Below, piece after piece: positions 1 through 9,470 of a stretch of DNA of 64,000 nucleotides. Both the position numbers and the translations under genes were made by a program. The notes beneath the pieces are model-generated. The model was not told the DNA's origin and made no database searches. It was given only the letters and a program-made list of their open reading frames with translations. The DNA is from AP-15 sp963732095 (lineage in GTDB: Bacteria > Pseudomonadota > Alphaproteobacteria > ATCC43930 > CGMCC-115725): contig CAVSZA010000054.1 of NCBI GenBank assembly GCA_963732095.1, positions 186,001 to 250,000 of the forward strand. The letters run 5' to 3'. Numbering within the stretch: the first letter of the stretch is position 1; the number at the start of each line of letters is the position of its first letter.

Positions 1-705
1 GAGAGGTTGTTAGCCGCGCTCGTCGCGGCGGGGATAAAGGGCCACGGCCATCTCGCCGCGCTGCTTACGGCCAAGCTATTTAGCGCCATCATGTTTTGCC
101 CACTTTGTTGGCTGGTTCTCGAATGGCGCCATTTCTTTGTGGGAGCTACCCCCGTTAGATTGGCGTTGTTGGTGGGCGCTGCTATCCTCGGCTGGCGCGG
201 TCCCGACGTGGTCCTCTCCCGGCTCGCGGCAAGGCGCCGCGTGCGGCTCGAAACCGGCGTACCCGACGCGCTCGATCTGCTTGTTATCTGTGCCGAGGCC
301 GGTCTCAGCTTGGATCATGCGATCGAACAGGTCAGCCGCGTGCTCCGCTCCTCCATTCCCGAGGTTGCTGAGGAGTTCGCCGCTACCGCTGCAGAGATGC
401 GCATCTCTGCAGTCCGCGATCAAGCGTTCGACAACCTGGCGCAGAGAGCGGGCATTGCGAGCCTGCGCGGTATCGTCACTGCGCTCAACCAATCGATCAG
501 GTTCGGTACACCGCTTGCCGGATCGCTGCGAGCCGTGGCGGCCGAGATGCGAACCGAACGTCTGGTGCGCTTCGAACAGCGCGCGGCGCGCCTTCCCGTC
601 CTTATGACTGTGCCGTTGATGACGTTTATTTTGCCCTCCTTGATGATTGTGATCGGCACGCCCTTGGCGCTGCGCATCATCGACATGCTGGCGAGGGGCC
701 CGTGA
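1..705 (+). CDS. tadC: TadC-like pilus assembly membrane protein, 5' end outside the window
   Basis: This is an inner-membrane platform protein of the type II secretion F (GspF/TadC) family, which in Tad systems anchors the TadA ATPase and the pilus base. The frame is open to the left window edge, so the true start lies upstream; about 234 codons are visible against roughly 300 for the family. Visible parts are a hydrophobic stretch near the start, the cytoplasmic T2SSF core (PDALDLLVICAEAGLSLDHA, then a conserved FGTPLAGSLRAVAAEMR segment) and a C-terminal membrane hairpin. The stop overlaps a possible GTG start, and TadG/TadE genes follow on the same strand, which supports a Tad locus. Confidence 0.85.
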   Translation, partial: ERLLAALVAAGIKGHGHLAALLTAKLFSAIMFCPLCWLVLEWRHFFVGATPVRLALLVGAAILGWRGPDVVLSRLAARRRVRLETGVPDALDLLVICAEAGLSLDHAIEQVSRVLRSSIPEVAEEFAATAAEMRISAVRDQAFDNLAQRAGIASLRGIVTALNQSIRFGTPLAGSLRAVAAEMRTERLVRFEQRAARLPVLMTVPLMTFILPSLMIVIGTPLALRIIDMLARGP

Positions 706-833
706 CGGAACTCATAGCAATGGTATTTCAGCAGACCCACGAGTACGAACAGTGCCTCAGCCGCGGTTCAACCGATCGCCTTCATCCGATTGCTGCGCCG
801 CTGATGTGCTATGCGCTATTTCTTCTCGGCTGA
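702..833 (+). CDS. possible small ORF between tadC and tadG (43 aa)
   Basis: A GTG codon overlapping the tadC stop (GTGA) opens a 43-codon frame ending 51 bases before the TadG-like gene. It begins TELIAMVFQQ and ends with a short hydrophobic segment, CYALFLLG. I recognise no family. In many Tad loci the next gene is the TPR protein TadD, and this could be a remnant or simply a spacer. The only support is the overlap with tadC. Confidence 0.25.
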   Translation: MTELIAMVFQQTHEYEQCLSRGSTDRLHPIAAPLMCYALFLLG

Positions 834-884
834 AAATGCGTGCCCGCGACAGAGAAGCCGGCAGCCGACCAGTTGCGGCTTGTG

Positions 885-2297
885 ATGAACATGTCGTCTG
901 ACTTCGTTCGAGCGCTTCGGAGTGCGATCGCGAATATTTTTTTTGACCAGACCGGTGCCACCGCAACAATCGTGGCCATCGCCCTTCCTTGTCTGATCGG
1001 GATGAGTGCGCTCGGCATCGAAACCGGCGTTTGGTTCGCGGTCAAATTACAGGACCAGTCTGCGGCCGACTCCGCCGCCATTTCCGCGGCTTATGAAGTC
1101 ATCGCCGGGAAAACCGACGTGACCGGCGAGTTGACCGCGGCCGCCGGCGAGGCAGCCAGACGGAACGGCTACAAGGGCAGTGTGCCGGCAGTCGTTACTC
1201 CCTACAACGATGGAATTGTCACCAACGGCATAGCGGTTACGCTGCAGCAGTCCCAGCAAGCTTTGCTTGCAGCGATGTTTTTGCCCGAAGTCACTATCGC
1301 CAATACCGCCGTAGCGGTTATCGAAGTGCTGAATAACTCATGCATTCTGGCACTCGGCGCGAGCAGCACGGATGTGGAAATCGCCGCTTCTACCCGGCTC
1401 GACATGCCCAACTGTTCCGTGGCGGCGAATTCAATCAGCAGCACCGCGATCGAGCTTCACAGCAGCACCAGTGCCGTAGCTGCAGCAACTTTGGTTACCG
1501 CCGGCGAAATATCGTTGCAAGGGATCCCGATCGATCCGGCAGCACCGCCACCCGAATTCGCGTTATCCTCAACTGCGATGATTGGCGCGGCAAGCGTAGC
1601 GGACCCTTATGCTGATACCCTTATCCATAACCTTCTTATCGCTGGCATGCCGGCGATGCCGAGTTGCATATCCAAGACTGCAGGGAACGTAACGATCTAT
1701 ACCGGCAATTGCGCGATACCCGGAAAATCACTGACTGATCCACAAATTCTTCTGTCGACGAATACCCGGATATCCGGGTCCTGGAAGGTCGGGTCTGGCC
1801 AGATCGTTGACCTGTCGCCCGGCACCTATTGGGTTACCGGCGATCTGACCCTTAAGTCGCGCGCTGGGCTCAAGTGCTCGAGCTGCGATAATACGAAAGG
1901 TACCGGTGTTACGATCATCTTGACCGCCCAGACCAATAAGGTCGGGGCGGTATCGGTGGCCACCAGCGCCAATTTGACTCTCAACGCGCCACATTCAGGG
2001 CCCTTTGCCGGCGTTGCGATCATTCAGGATTCGAATGGCTTGCCACCCGGCACGACCTACACATCGAGCCATAGCACGATTGGCGGCGCCCCGGGGGCGA
2101 CACTCAACGGGCTCGTCTATTTCCCCAACTCGTCGATGACCTTTCACGGAGAACCAACTGCCACCGGCCCGCAATGCTTGCTCCTCGTGGTCAAAACGCT
2201 AAACATCGATGCTGCGTCGCGGCTCGAAGCCGGCGGATGCGCGGGCGCTGGCCTTGGTAATCTTCCCGTAATCGGTACTGTTGCCGTCGCGGAGTAA
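885..2297 (+). CDS. TadG-like pilus assembly/adhesin protein
   Basis: This protein of about 470 aa carries an N-terminal Tad domain: a hydrophobic helix (ATIVAIALPCLIGMSALGIE) followed by the typical TGVWFAVKLQDQSAADSAA segment, a single-pass membrane anchor. The rest should lie in the periplasm or outside, is rich in Ser, Thr, Ala and Gly, has Cys pairs, and ends in short beta-type repeats (GTYWVTGDLTLKS) that suggest a beta-helix or adhesin-like domain; that last point is inference. I start it at the ATG at 885, because residues before it, from a GTG at 840, do not look like the family. A paralogue lies on the other strand at 34.7-36.0 kb. Confidence 0.75.
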   Translation: MNMSSDFVRALRSAIANIFFDQTGATATIVAIALPCLIGMSALGIETGVWFAVKLQDQSAADSAAISAAYEVIAGKTDVTGELTAAAGEAARRNGYKGSVPAVVTPYNDGIVTNGIAVTLQQSQQALLAAMFLPEVTIANTAVAVIEVLNNSCILALGASSTDVEIAASTRLDMPNCSVAANSISSTAIELHSSTSAVAAATLVTAGEISLQGIPIDPAAPPPEFALSSTAMIGAASVADPYADTLIHNLLIAGMPAMPSCISKTAGNVTIYTGNCAIPGKSLTDPQILLSTNTRISGSWKVGSGQIVDLSPGTYWVTGDLTLKSRAGLKCSSCDNTKGTGVTIILTAQTNKVGAVSVATSANLTLNAPHSGPFAGVAIIQDSNGLPPGTTYTSSHSTIGGAPGATLNGLVYFPNSSMTFHGEPTATGPQCLLLVVKTLNIDAASRLEAGGCAGAGLGNLPVIGTVAVAE

Positions 2298-2299
2298 AG

Positions 2300-2782
2300 A
2301 TGCCTAAAAGGTTCAATCGAGAGTGTGGCCAGCGAGACGGGGAAATTGCCTCGGGGTATCGAAGCCATAATGGCAGCGTAGCTGCAGAGTTCGCGCTGAT
2401 GGCGCCGATCTTCGTTCTGGTCGCGAGTGGAATTGCCGATTTCGGTATGCTCGCGACCAAATCCGCCGGACTGGCGGCAACGGCACGGATCGGTGCGGAA
2501 TATGCGCGGACTTATCCGGACGACACCAGCGGCATACAGCATGCGATGCAGAGCGCAATGAGCTTTGATCCGGCATTGACCTTTCCGGCCAGCTTTCCGC
2601 GGAGCTGCGAGTGCAATGACGAGACGCCGATTGCCTGTAGCGAGTTGTGTGCCACAGTCGGCCGTCCCGGGCCCAATCGCATGTTCATTCGGATAACGGC
2701 AAACCAACTTTTTACGCCGCTGGTGCCCTGGCCGGGCATTCCGGCATTGCTAACCGCCGCGACGGAGGTGCGGCTGCAATGA
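2300..2782 (+). CDS. TadE-like pseudopilin 1
   Basis: A 160-aa protein with a TadE domain near the N-terminus: NGSVAAEFALMAPIFVLV, a Gly-Ser / Ala-Ala-Glu-Phe motif followed by one hydrophobic helix, as in prepilin-like TadE/TadF proteins processed by a Tad prepilin peptidase. After the helix comes the usual AGLAATARIGAEYART stretch and a Cys-rich extracellular part. It starts two bases after the TadG-like stop and its own stop overlaps the next start (ATGA), so the three genes are very likely translated together. Confidence 0.8.
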   Translation: MPKRFNRECGQRDGEIASGYRSHNGSVAAEFALMAPIFVLVASGIADFGMLATKSAGLAATARIGAEYARTYPDDTSGIQHAMQSAMSFDPALTFPASFPRSCECNDETPIACSELCATVGRPGPNRMFIRITANQLFTPLVPWPGIPALLTAATEVRLQ

Positions 2783-3240
2783 ATAGCCGCAGGCGGTCCG
2801 GGCACGCATCCGAGGCAGGCTCGGCGGCTGTCGAGGCCGCCCTCATCATGTCTGTGCTGTTGCTGGCTGTTGTCGGCGCCGTTGAAACCGCGCGAGCTCT
2901 TTGGACCTACAACACGATGCTGATCGCGGTCGAAGAGGCCGGCCGCTACGCGATGATGTACAATCACCGTCCGCCTGCGATCTGCGTGACGCAGACGCAG
3001 GCCTCGCAATGCCCTGCCTTGTCGAATACGCCGCTAGCAAATTGTTCCGCCTGGTATGCCCAGCAGGTGTTGGCCACCTACCGGACTCCTTCCATCGACG
3101 TTTCGGTTGCGGTCGACATGACGACATCCCCTGCCACGGTTACGATCTGCGCGAGCCACTCATTCGATTTCATCGCACCACACCTTCTCCCTTACGGACC
3201 ACTCGATCTGATCAGCAGCGTGACGGTCCCGATGATCTGA
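2779..3240 (+). CDS. TadE-like pseudopilin 2
   Basis: A 153-aa TadE-family protein. The start is the ATG in the ATGA overlap with the previous gene; a longer upstream frame is antisense-like noise. The motif EAGSAAVEAALIMSVLLL is followed by ARALWTYNTMLIAVEEAGRY, a typical TadE signature, and a Cys-containing extracellular domain. It ends the Tad operon in this window; the next gene is on the opposite strand. The degraded TadE copy at 33.7-34.1 kb has the same WTxNTM...VEE.GRYAM core. Confidence 0.8.
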   Translation: MNSRRRSGHASEAGSAAVEAALIMSVLLLAVVGAVETARALWTYNTMLIAVEEAGRYAMMYNHRPPAICVTQTQASQCPALSNTPLANCSAWYAQQVLATYRTPSIDVSVAVDMTTSPATVTICASHSFDFIAPHLLPYGPLDLISSVTVPMI

Positions 3241-3311
3241 ATTCCTGCGTTTCGAGCGGTCGGGCAGCCCTTTGTGAGATGCGAGACCGTCGGCTTCCGA
3301 CCTCCTTGGGG

Positions 3312-5174
3312 TCAGTCGGAGGCAGTGAAATGCTGCGTTCCGGGGAAGCTGAAACCGGCATTGAGCGGAGGCACCAACAACACTTCGCAGATACGCTGCC
3401 GCAGCTCAGCGACCTTGAACGGCTTTGCGAGAAGTGGGATGCCTGAAGCTCCGCCCGAGCGAAGCACATCCGCGTGTCCAGACATCAGCATCACGTTCAA
3501 TTCCTGCTGACAGGCCCGCGCGCGATCTATGACGGCGATGCCGTTCATTCCCGGCATGGCGTAATCGACCAACAGAAGATCGAGCGGCTGCTCTCTCTCG
3601 ATGATCGCAAGGGCCTCAGAAGGGGTGTCCGCTTCCCATACTAGGTGGCCATTGTCGCGCAGAACGGTCGCGACAAAAGTCAGCACACCTGAGTCATCGT
3701 CACAAACCACGATTTTTGCATGGCGCGGCTCGAATAAAGACAGACCGGGAGCGGGAGCGACGCATTCCGATATTTTGCTCTCGGCGCGCGGCAGCCACAA
3801 ATCCACTTTCGTGCCTTCACCGGGAGTGCTGGCAATCGCGACCAATCCCCCCGATTGCGCCGCAAAGCCGTGAACGATCGATAATCCTAGCCCCGAGCCT
3901 CGGCCGGCCTCCTTCGTCGTGAAGAACGGCTCGAACGCGCGTTGGAGGGTCTCGTTATCCATGCCGACCCCGGTGTCGGTTACCGAAATTACCACATAGT
4001 CGTCCGGCTGGAGCTCGGGCGACAGGTTGATAGTATCTCCATTTCGGTTCTGAGCACTGATTCGTAGAACCCCGCCTCCGGGCATCGCGTCGCGCGCGTT
4101 GAGGGCGAGGTTTAGGATGGCGAGCTCCAGCTGATTTGGGTCGATCCATGCCGGATGTAAACCAATTTCCGAGCGTATCACCAGCTCGATTTCAGGGCCG
4201 ATCGTCTGCTCCAGCAATCTCTCCGCGGCGCTAAGCACGCAGGGAATATCGACCGGCCTCGGATCCAAACGCTGCCGACGCGCAAAGGCGAGCAGATGCC
4301 GGGTCAGCGCGGCACCCCGCTCCGCCGCCCGGAGGGCTGCCTGCAGCCACGCTACGGTGCGGGGGTCGGCGCCAACGCGATCTTGCGCCATTTCAAGGTG
4401 CCCGACGATTACGGTGAGCAGGTTGTTGAAATCGTGAGCGATGCCGCCTGTCAATTGACCGATGGCCTCCATTTTGTGGATCTGCCGCAACTGGTCCTCC
4501 GCGACCCTCCGCTGCTCCACCTCCAACTGCAGTCGTTGATTTGCCGAAACTAGCTCCTTGGTCTTCTCGGTCAGATCGCAGTTCAAACGCAATCCATGCA
4601 CAAAGCCGCGAGTAGAATTGCATGCCGCGAGGGTTATTGTCACTGCGAACACGACCATCATGTCGCCGTGCACAACCCAACCGTCGAGAAAAAAGCGGCC
4701 CGCCAGTGGTAGAGAAGCGGGGAAAACGTAGGCAATGAAGGCCGGCAGATAATTGGAAAACGCGACAAGAGAGGCGGCGCACATCCCACCGATGACAAAA
4801 GCAACGAAAGTCTGCTCCACCAGGTTATCCGGAAGCAAAAGGACGCTGCCGATGCCCCACAGCAACCCGGACAGCCCCGATCCGACGGTTGCCGCCGCCG
4901 CCCATCGGCTCGCGGACTGGACCGACTCGCTGGTGCGGCGGTAACGGACCCATCCGAATGCCTGAGTCCCCGTAAGGGCAACCGTCATTGCGAGAAATAC
5001 CAGCCACCAAGTCTGTCCTTTATAGGACGCCAGTACGATCGCGACCAAGGTGGAGTTGACGATGTTGACGAGCAGGACTATCGGGATGTGCTGGTAGAGG
5101 GCTCGTATTTGCGCGACGTAGAGCCCGTTCGTGGTGCCAGTTTGTTTCACGTCGCCTCGCTTCAAGCATTGCAA
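3312..5174 (-). CDS. membrane hybrid sensor histidine kinase/response regulator
   Basis: A 620-aa two-component kinase. Residues about 30-190 hold five or six hydrophobic segments forming an integral membrane sensor without a large periplasmic loop. A coiled coil (about 200-232) leads into the HisKA H-box, GGIAHDFNNLL, with the phospho-acceptor His at about 247. The HATPase_c N-box (LNLALNARDAMPGGG, Asn about 360), G1 (DTGVGM) and GSGLGL motifs are intact. A C-terminal receiver follows (CDDDSGVL, acceptor Asp about 537 in LVDYAMPGMNG, Lys in LAKPF). The signal is unknown. It is divergent from the BTAD regulator and convergent with the Tad operon. Confidence 0.9.
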   Translation of the reverse strand: MQCLKRGDVKQTGTTNGLYVAQIRALYQHIPIVLLVNIVNSTLVAIVLASYKGQTWWLVFLAMTVALTGTQAFGWVRYRRTSESVQSASRWAAAATVGSGLSGLLWGIGSVLLLPDNLVEQTFVAFVIGGMCAASLVAFSNYLPAFIAYVFPASLPLAGRFFLDGWVVHGDMMVVFAVTITLAACNSTRGFVHGLRLNCDLTEKTKELVSANQRLQLEVEQRRVAEDQLRQIHKMEAIGQLTGGIAHDFNNLLTVIVGHLEMAQDRVGADPRTVAWLQAALRAAERGAALTRHLLAFARRQRLDPRPVDIPCVLSAAERLLEQTIGPEIELVIRSEIGLHPAWIDPNQLELAILNLALNARDAMPGGGVLRISAQNRNGDTINLSPELQPDDYVVISVTDTGVGMDNETLQRAFEPFFTTKEAGRGSGLGLSIVHGFAAQSGGLVAIASTPGEGTKVDLWLPRAESKISECVAPAPGLSLFEPRHAKIVVCDDDSGVLTFVATVLRDNGHLVWEADTPSEALAIIEREQPLDLLLVDYAMPGMNGIAVIDRARACQQELNVMLMSGHADVLRSGGASGIPLLAKPFKVAELRQRICEVLLVPPLNAGFSFPGTQHFTASD

Positions 5175-5519
5175 TGGAGGCGCAATTCGCCGCGGCAGGT
5201 GATCTTACCTGGCCTATGTCAGGCGATCGTCATTTCCACGTCTGGCAGCTGTCAAAAAGGCTGTGCTTAATGTAGGGCTTAGCAGCATCGATCACAGCAA
5301 CCGGATACATCAAAAGCGGCAAAAATCCGACTTGATCGGTGATATTGAAACAATCGGTCGCGAATGGACGTAATTTTGCCATAATTCGTACGATAGTAAC
5401 ACAGTCGAGCCTAGCTCCACCCTTCAGCGGCAGTTCCGATGGGTACGACAACGCGATCGAACCCGCGCCACAGTCCGAATGGCTAGTCGAAATTGCTCGG
5501 CCATTATTGGGAATTAAAG
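5175..5519. promoter_or_regulatory. divergent intergenic region between the kinase and BTAD genes
   Basis: About 345 bases, more AT-rich than the flanking genes, must hold the promoters of both divergent genes. I see no convincing sigma-70 box pair, no strong hairpin and no coding sequence. Confidence 0.4.
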
Positions 5520-7604
5520 ATGTCTTTGACGATTTATGTGTTCGGACCTTTGGTGATCAAGAGTGACGGCTGTCGACTCGACAAGCTCCCGAAAAAGGCG
5601 CGCGCGTTGCTTGCCTTTCTCGCGGCCCAAAACGGCGAAGCGGTGAGCCGCGAGCGACTGGCCGACCTGCTATGGCCCTACCAGGGGTCGGAGCAAGGCC
5701 GCCACAGCCTGCGCAATTGCTTGTTGGAGCTGCGCAAGGCGCTCGGGCCGGCGGCAGCCTCTGATTTGGCAGCCGATTTCGCCAACTGCCGGATCGAGGA
5801 TGCCGCCGTCGACCTCAATGATTTCGAGCGGCTGTCGCGCTCACAGGACCCTGGCGAACTGCAGAGGGCCGCCGACTTGTATCGCGGAGATTTCCTCGCT
5901 GATTTCTATATCGCCTCGGAGCCGTTTCAGGAATGGTTGGCAGCGGCGCGAGACCGCGCGCTTGCCGCGATCTGTGACGTATTGGAACGGTTGATCGCGC
6001 TGCAGGATGCGGTCGGCGACTACGAAGCCGCGATCCAGTCCGGGCGCCGCCTGGTGATGCTCGAACCGCTGTCCGAATCAGGGCAGCGCGCGCTGATGCG
6101 CGCCTACGCGCGCGGCGGCCGCCGCGGTGAAGCGCTCCGCCAATACAAGAGCTGCGCAAAAACTTTGCAGCGCGAACTGAGCGTCACGCCCGATGAGGAA
6201 ACCCAGGCACTGGCGCGCTCGATCGCCCGTTCGGGCGGAGAGGGCCATATCGCAAGCGGCGCACCGCGCAACCAGGCTCGCCCCTCGTCGAGCGCGATGG
6301 TCGATCGCGTGGTGGAAAGCCACAGCGCTCGCTCGCAAGAGCGGCCGATCCCTGGCTCAGAAAAACCGCAATGGCCGTGCCTGCTGCCGAGCATTGCCGT
6401 GGCAGTTGCACCGATGCGCAATTTAACGGGCGATCCCGATCGGCAACGCTTGGTGGAAGCCTTTACCGATGACCTCGTCACGGACCTCCTACGACAGGGC
6501 CGCGGTCTCTCGCTCAAGCCGTTGAAAGGCGAGCAGCCCACAATGGGTAAGCTCGCGCGATCGCCGGTTTCAGAGCGTGGATATGACTATGTCGTTACCG
6601 GGAGCGCTCAGTGCGGCAATCGGGAAACTTTGCGGGTGAATATGCGGATCGTCGATGCTGCGACCTCCGAGTTTGTCTGGGCAGGCCGGCATGAGTTCGG
6701 TCCGCAGGAAATCGCACCGATCCAGACGAGGATCACTCGACGGATATCCCGAGAGCTTCATGTGCTGCTGCTCCAGGCAGCGAGCCGGCGCGCCTTTTAC
6801 GACGCGGGCATGGAGCACGGGGTCACCGAATCGCTGTCGCGGGCGGCGAGCGCGCTGCAACAAGGCATGCGCGCGGAGTTGTCAGCCGAAGCGCAGCGTT
6901 GGTATTTAACAGCGCTGGCGAGCGATCCGCGCAATGTCGAGGCACTGACAGGGCTCGCGATAACTTGCCAACATCTCGTCAGCAACCCGTGGTGGGCCGA
7001 GCCGCGGGTCGTGGCAACCGCCTCGGACCTAGGCCGCGAGGCCGCGGCGATCGCGCTCTCGATCGCCCCAGGGCACAGTGCCGCGCATTGTGTACAAGGA
7101 ATGTTGTACTCGGCCGCCGGACAGCTAGATGAGGCGGGCGGCGCCTTCGAGCGCGCGCTGGCGACCGACTCAGGCCAGGGTACTGCGCACGGGTTCGCCG
7201 GATACAATGCGGCCTTTCTCGGCCGCGTCGGCGAGACTGTGCCGGCGATCGAGCGTGCAATGACCCTCGATCGATCGGATCGACGGCACAGCATCTGGCT
7301 CTTCTTCGGCGGCTTTGCCGAACTCCTGCGGGGACGAACCGAGACCTCGATTTCCCTTCTCCGCAAATCTTTGGAACGCAATCCCAGCTATGGGAGCGCG
7401 CAGCTATTCCTTGCGGCTGCGCTGTCGACTGTCGGGCGGGATAACGAGGCCACCGAAGCCGCAGCCAAATTCCGCGGGTTATACCCGCAGCACCGGGCGC
7501 GTGCCTTTGAACAGCTCTGGCTGTCGCGTTCCGGGTCCGCGGCGTACCGGGCCCAGATTCACCCGACGTTCGAGAAAATCCGCGGACTCGGCCTGATAAA
7601 CTAA
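5520..7604 (+). CDS. BTAD (SARP-like) transcriptional regulator with TPR C-terminus
   Basis: A protein of about 694 aa. Residues 1-95 form an OmpR/SARP-type winged helix (KKARALLAFLA, SRERLADLLWP, RHSLRNCLLELRKALG), then a BTAD helical domain (about 95-240; LEPLSESGQRALMRAYARGG). A middle part (about 290-420) resembles the TolB/adenylate-cyclase-associated N-terminal domain (VAVAPMRNLTGD, YDYVVTGSAQ), and the C-terminal third reads as TPR repeats. This layout is known from large transcription factors that sense through protein contacts. I start at ATG 5520 rather than a TTG at 5493; the ribosome site is weak. The divergent kinase is a possible partner, by position only. Confidence 0.8.
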   Translation: MSLTIYVFGPLVIKSDGCRLDKLPKKARALLAFLAAQNGEAVSRERLADLLWPYQGSEQGRHSLRNCLLELRKALGPAAASDLAADFANCRIEDAAVDLNDFERLSRSQDPGELQRAADLYRGDFLADFYIASEPFQEWLAAARDRALAAICDVLERLIALQDAVGDYEAAIQSGRRLVMLEPLSESGQRALMRAYARGGRRGEALRQYKSCAKTLQRELSVTPDEETQALARSIARSGGEGHIASGAPRNQARPSSSAMVDRVVESHSARSQERPIPGSEKPQWPCLLPSIAVAVAPMRNLTGDPDRQRLVEAFTDDLVTDLLRQGRGLSLKPLKGEQPTMGKLARSPVSERGYDYVVTGSAQCGNRETLRVNMRIVDAATSEFVWAGRHEFGPQEIAPIQTRITRRISRELHVLLLQAASRRAFYDAGMEHGVTESLSRAASALQQGMRAELSAEAQRWYLTALASDPRNVEALTGLAITCQHLVSNPWWAEPRVVATASDLGREAAAIALSIAPGHSAAHCVQGMLYSAAGQLDEAGGAFERALATDSGQGTAHGFAGYNAAFLGRVGETVPAIERAMTLDRSDRRHSIWLFFGGFAELLRGRTETSISLLRKSLERNPSYGSAQLFLAAALSTVGRDNEATEAAAKFRGLYPQHRARAFEQLWLSRSGSAAYRAQIHPTFEKIRGLGLIN

Positions 7605-7623
7605 TACGCTGCGGCTCGGCGGT

Positions 7624-8196
7624 TTATCGGGCGGCGGTCTGCGAGAGCTTGCGCGACAGCTCGAGCGCCATCTTCTGGTGCTCCTCGAGCGTCGGCAAGG
7701 TCTCTTGCGCAAATTGCTTTAGCTCGGTGTTGTGACCCGAGCGCTCCTCTTGCTGGAAGAGCTTCACCGCCTTGTTGTGGTCCTCGACCATATCGCGCGT
7801 GTACTGGTCGTCGAAGGCCTTGCCGTGGAGCGTCTGGAGCTTCTCGCGCATCCGCTCGTGCTCTGAATCGACCGTCTTGGGCACATCGACCCCGAGCCCA
7901 GCCGCGATCGATGTCAATTGCTCGTTTGCTTTTGTGTGGTCCTCGATCATCCGGTCGGCGAAACGCTTGACGTCGGCATTTTCCGATTTCTGAGCGATCT
8001 TACTGAGCTCGACCTCCGCTATCCCGCCGATCGCGGCCTCCCTGACAAAGGTCTTGTCCTCCTGTTCCAGCGCATCTTTGGCAGAAGTAGCAGCGGCGTG
8101 GCTGGGCTGCCCGGTCTGGGCAAAAATCGGCGGCGCCGCAAGCAGTCCGACGGCAACGATGGCAGTTGTGGTGAGTAAGCGCAGCATCATGGTCAC
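7624..8196 (-). CDS. secreted DUF4142 family protein
   Basis: A 190-aa protein with a clear Sec signal peptide (LLTTTAIVAVGLLAAPPIFA, cleavage expected after AQ or FA) and a helical DUF4142 domain with the repeated pattern DRMIEDHTKANEQL and DMVEDHNKAVKLFQQE. The domain has a ferritin-like helical bundle look; no function is established for most members. Its gene is convergent with the BTAD regulator, 19 bases between the stops. ATGs at 8194, 8188 and 8185 are all possible starts. Confidence 0.85.
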   Translation of the reverse strand: MTMMLRLLTTTAIVAVGLLAAPPIFAQTGQPSHAAATSAKDALEQEDKTFVREAAIGGIAEVELSKIAQKSENADVKRFADRMIEDHTKANEQLTSIAAGLGVDVPKTVDSEHERMREKLQTLHGKAFDDQYTRDMVEDHNKAVKLFQQEERSGHNTELKQFAQETLPTLEEHQKMALELSRKLSQTAAR

Positions 8197-8304
8197 TCCG
8201 GAAACGGCATTTAGCCCTTCAACAGGCGCGTTCAGACGGAGTTCCTTATTGCCGATATTACCGGTGTGACACTCCCCGCACCCGCAGCAACCCGCCGCCG
8301 CCTT

Positions 8305-9018
8305 TCATCCGCCGGCAACCTCGATAAAGGCCCGAAATATCCGGCAGTCAGCCTCGCTGATCTCGAATTCGGGGTGCCACTGCACAGCGAGGCAGAAACG
8401 GCGGCGTGGATCCTCGATCCCCTCGATGACGCCGTCCTCGGCGACGGCGTCGATGACGAGCCCCGGCCCGGCCGCCTTGACCGCCTGATGGTGCGCGCTG
8501 TTGACCGCAAGGCTGTCCACTCCGGTGATGCGGTGCAGAAGGGTACCGGCGATCACCCGGACGGTATGCCCGGGCTCGTTGCGCGGGTTGGGCTGGAGAT
8601 GCGGCAGGCAATCCGGGACCTCGTCCGGGATGTGCTGGATCAAGGTGCCGCCGAGCGCGACATTCAGGAGCTGCTGGCCGCCGCAGATCCCGAGCACCGG
8701 CATGTCTTGGGCGAGCGCGCCCTTTGCGGCGGCGAGCTCGAAGGCAGTGCGGCGGTCCTTGGTCTTGACCGTCGGGTGCCTCGTCGCCTCCCCGAATAGT
8801 GCCGGGTCGACATCAAAGCCGCCGCCGGTGACGATCAGGCCGTCGATCCGCCCGAGATAGGCCGATGCGGCGCCGGGATCGTGCGGCAGCAGGATCGGCA
8901 AACCCCCGGCACGGCGCACGGCGTTGCAATAATTCTCGCGGATCGCATACCACGGGAAATTCGAATAGCCGCCGGGCGGTTCGTGATCGAGGGTGAGACC
9001 GATGACCGGCTGTGCCAT
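8305..9018 (-). CDS. gamma-glutamyl-gamma-aminobutyrate hydrolase family (peptidase C26)
   Basis: A 237-aa class I glutamine amidotransferase-like hydrolase. The nucleophile elbow GICGGQQLLNV gives Cys about 112, and the His/Glu pair is in QWHPEFE (about 215 and 217), completing the triad. The N-terminus (PVIGLT, then YAIRENYCNAVRRAGG) and the LIVTGGGFDVDPALFGE segment are typical of the PuuD-like C26 group, which cleaves gamma-glutamyl-GABA in putrescine breakdown. No other putrescine genes are nearby, so the substrate is open. It is divergent from the thioesterase gene. Confidence 0.85.
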   Translation of the reverse strand: MAQPVIGLTLDHEPPGGYSNFPWYAIRENYCNAVRRAGGLPILLPHDPGAASAYLGRIDGLIVTGGGFDVDPALFGEATRHPTVKTKDRRTAFELAAAKGALAQDMPVLGICGGQQLLNVALGGTLIQHIPDEVPDCLPHLQPNPRNEPGHTVRVIAGTLLHRITGVDSLAVNSAHHQAVKAAGPGLVIDAVAEDGVIEGIEDPRRRFCLAVQWHPEFEISEADCRIFRAFIEVAGG

Positions 9019-9074
9019 GCTGCAAAATCCAATCTAGACCCAAGGGCGGAACTAGTGGCGATACCGGAGGGGCG

Positions 9075-9470
9075 ATGAGCAAATACTACGAGCAGCCGCT
9101 CCCGATACGGACCTACGACATAGACTTTGCCGGCATCGTCGGCAACATCGTGTTTATTCGCTGGCTCGAGGACCTCCGGCTCGGGTTGCTGGACCAAGCC
9201 TATCCACTGATCCGGGCGCTCGCCGAGGATATCGCGCCGATCCTGTTGTCCACCCGAATCGGCTATCGCCGGCCGGTGACGATCGCCGATCCGCTGGTCG
9301 GGCGCATGCGGGTAGCCGGACTGACCCGGGTGCGTTGGCGGCTCGCCGCCGACTTCTTGGTCAACGGCGCCGTCCATGCCGAGGCCGAGCAGGAAGGCTT
9401 GTTCATGCGCCTGTCGACCCGGCGGCCGATCGCGATACCCGAGCCCATTCGCCGCTGGCACAGCGGATGA
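9075..9470 (+). CDS. acyl-CoA thioesterase, 4HBT hot-dog family
   Basis: A 131-aa single hot-dog domain protein. The motif RTYDIDFAGIVGNIVFIRWLEDLR is the 4-hydroxybenzoyl-CoA thioesterase/YbgC active-site region with its Asp. The start is ATG 9075, preceded by GGAGG; upstream codons in the frame are noise. The stop overlaps the next gene's start (ATGA), so it is co-translated with the deaminase. The substrate cannot be read from sequence. Confidence 0.8.
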   Translation: MSKYYEQPLPIRTYDIDFAGIVGNIVFIRWLEDLRLGLLDQAYPLIRALAEDIAPILLSTRIGYRRPVTIADPLVGRMRVAGLTRVRWRLAADFLVNGAVHAEAEQEGLFMRLSTRRPIAIPEPIRRWHSG

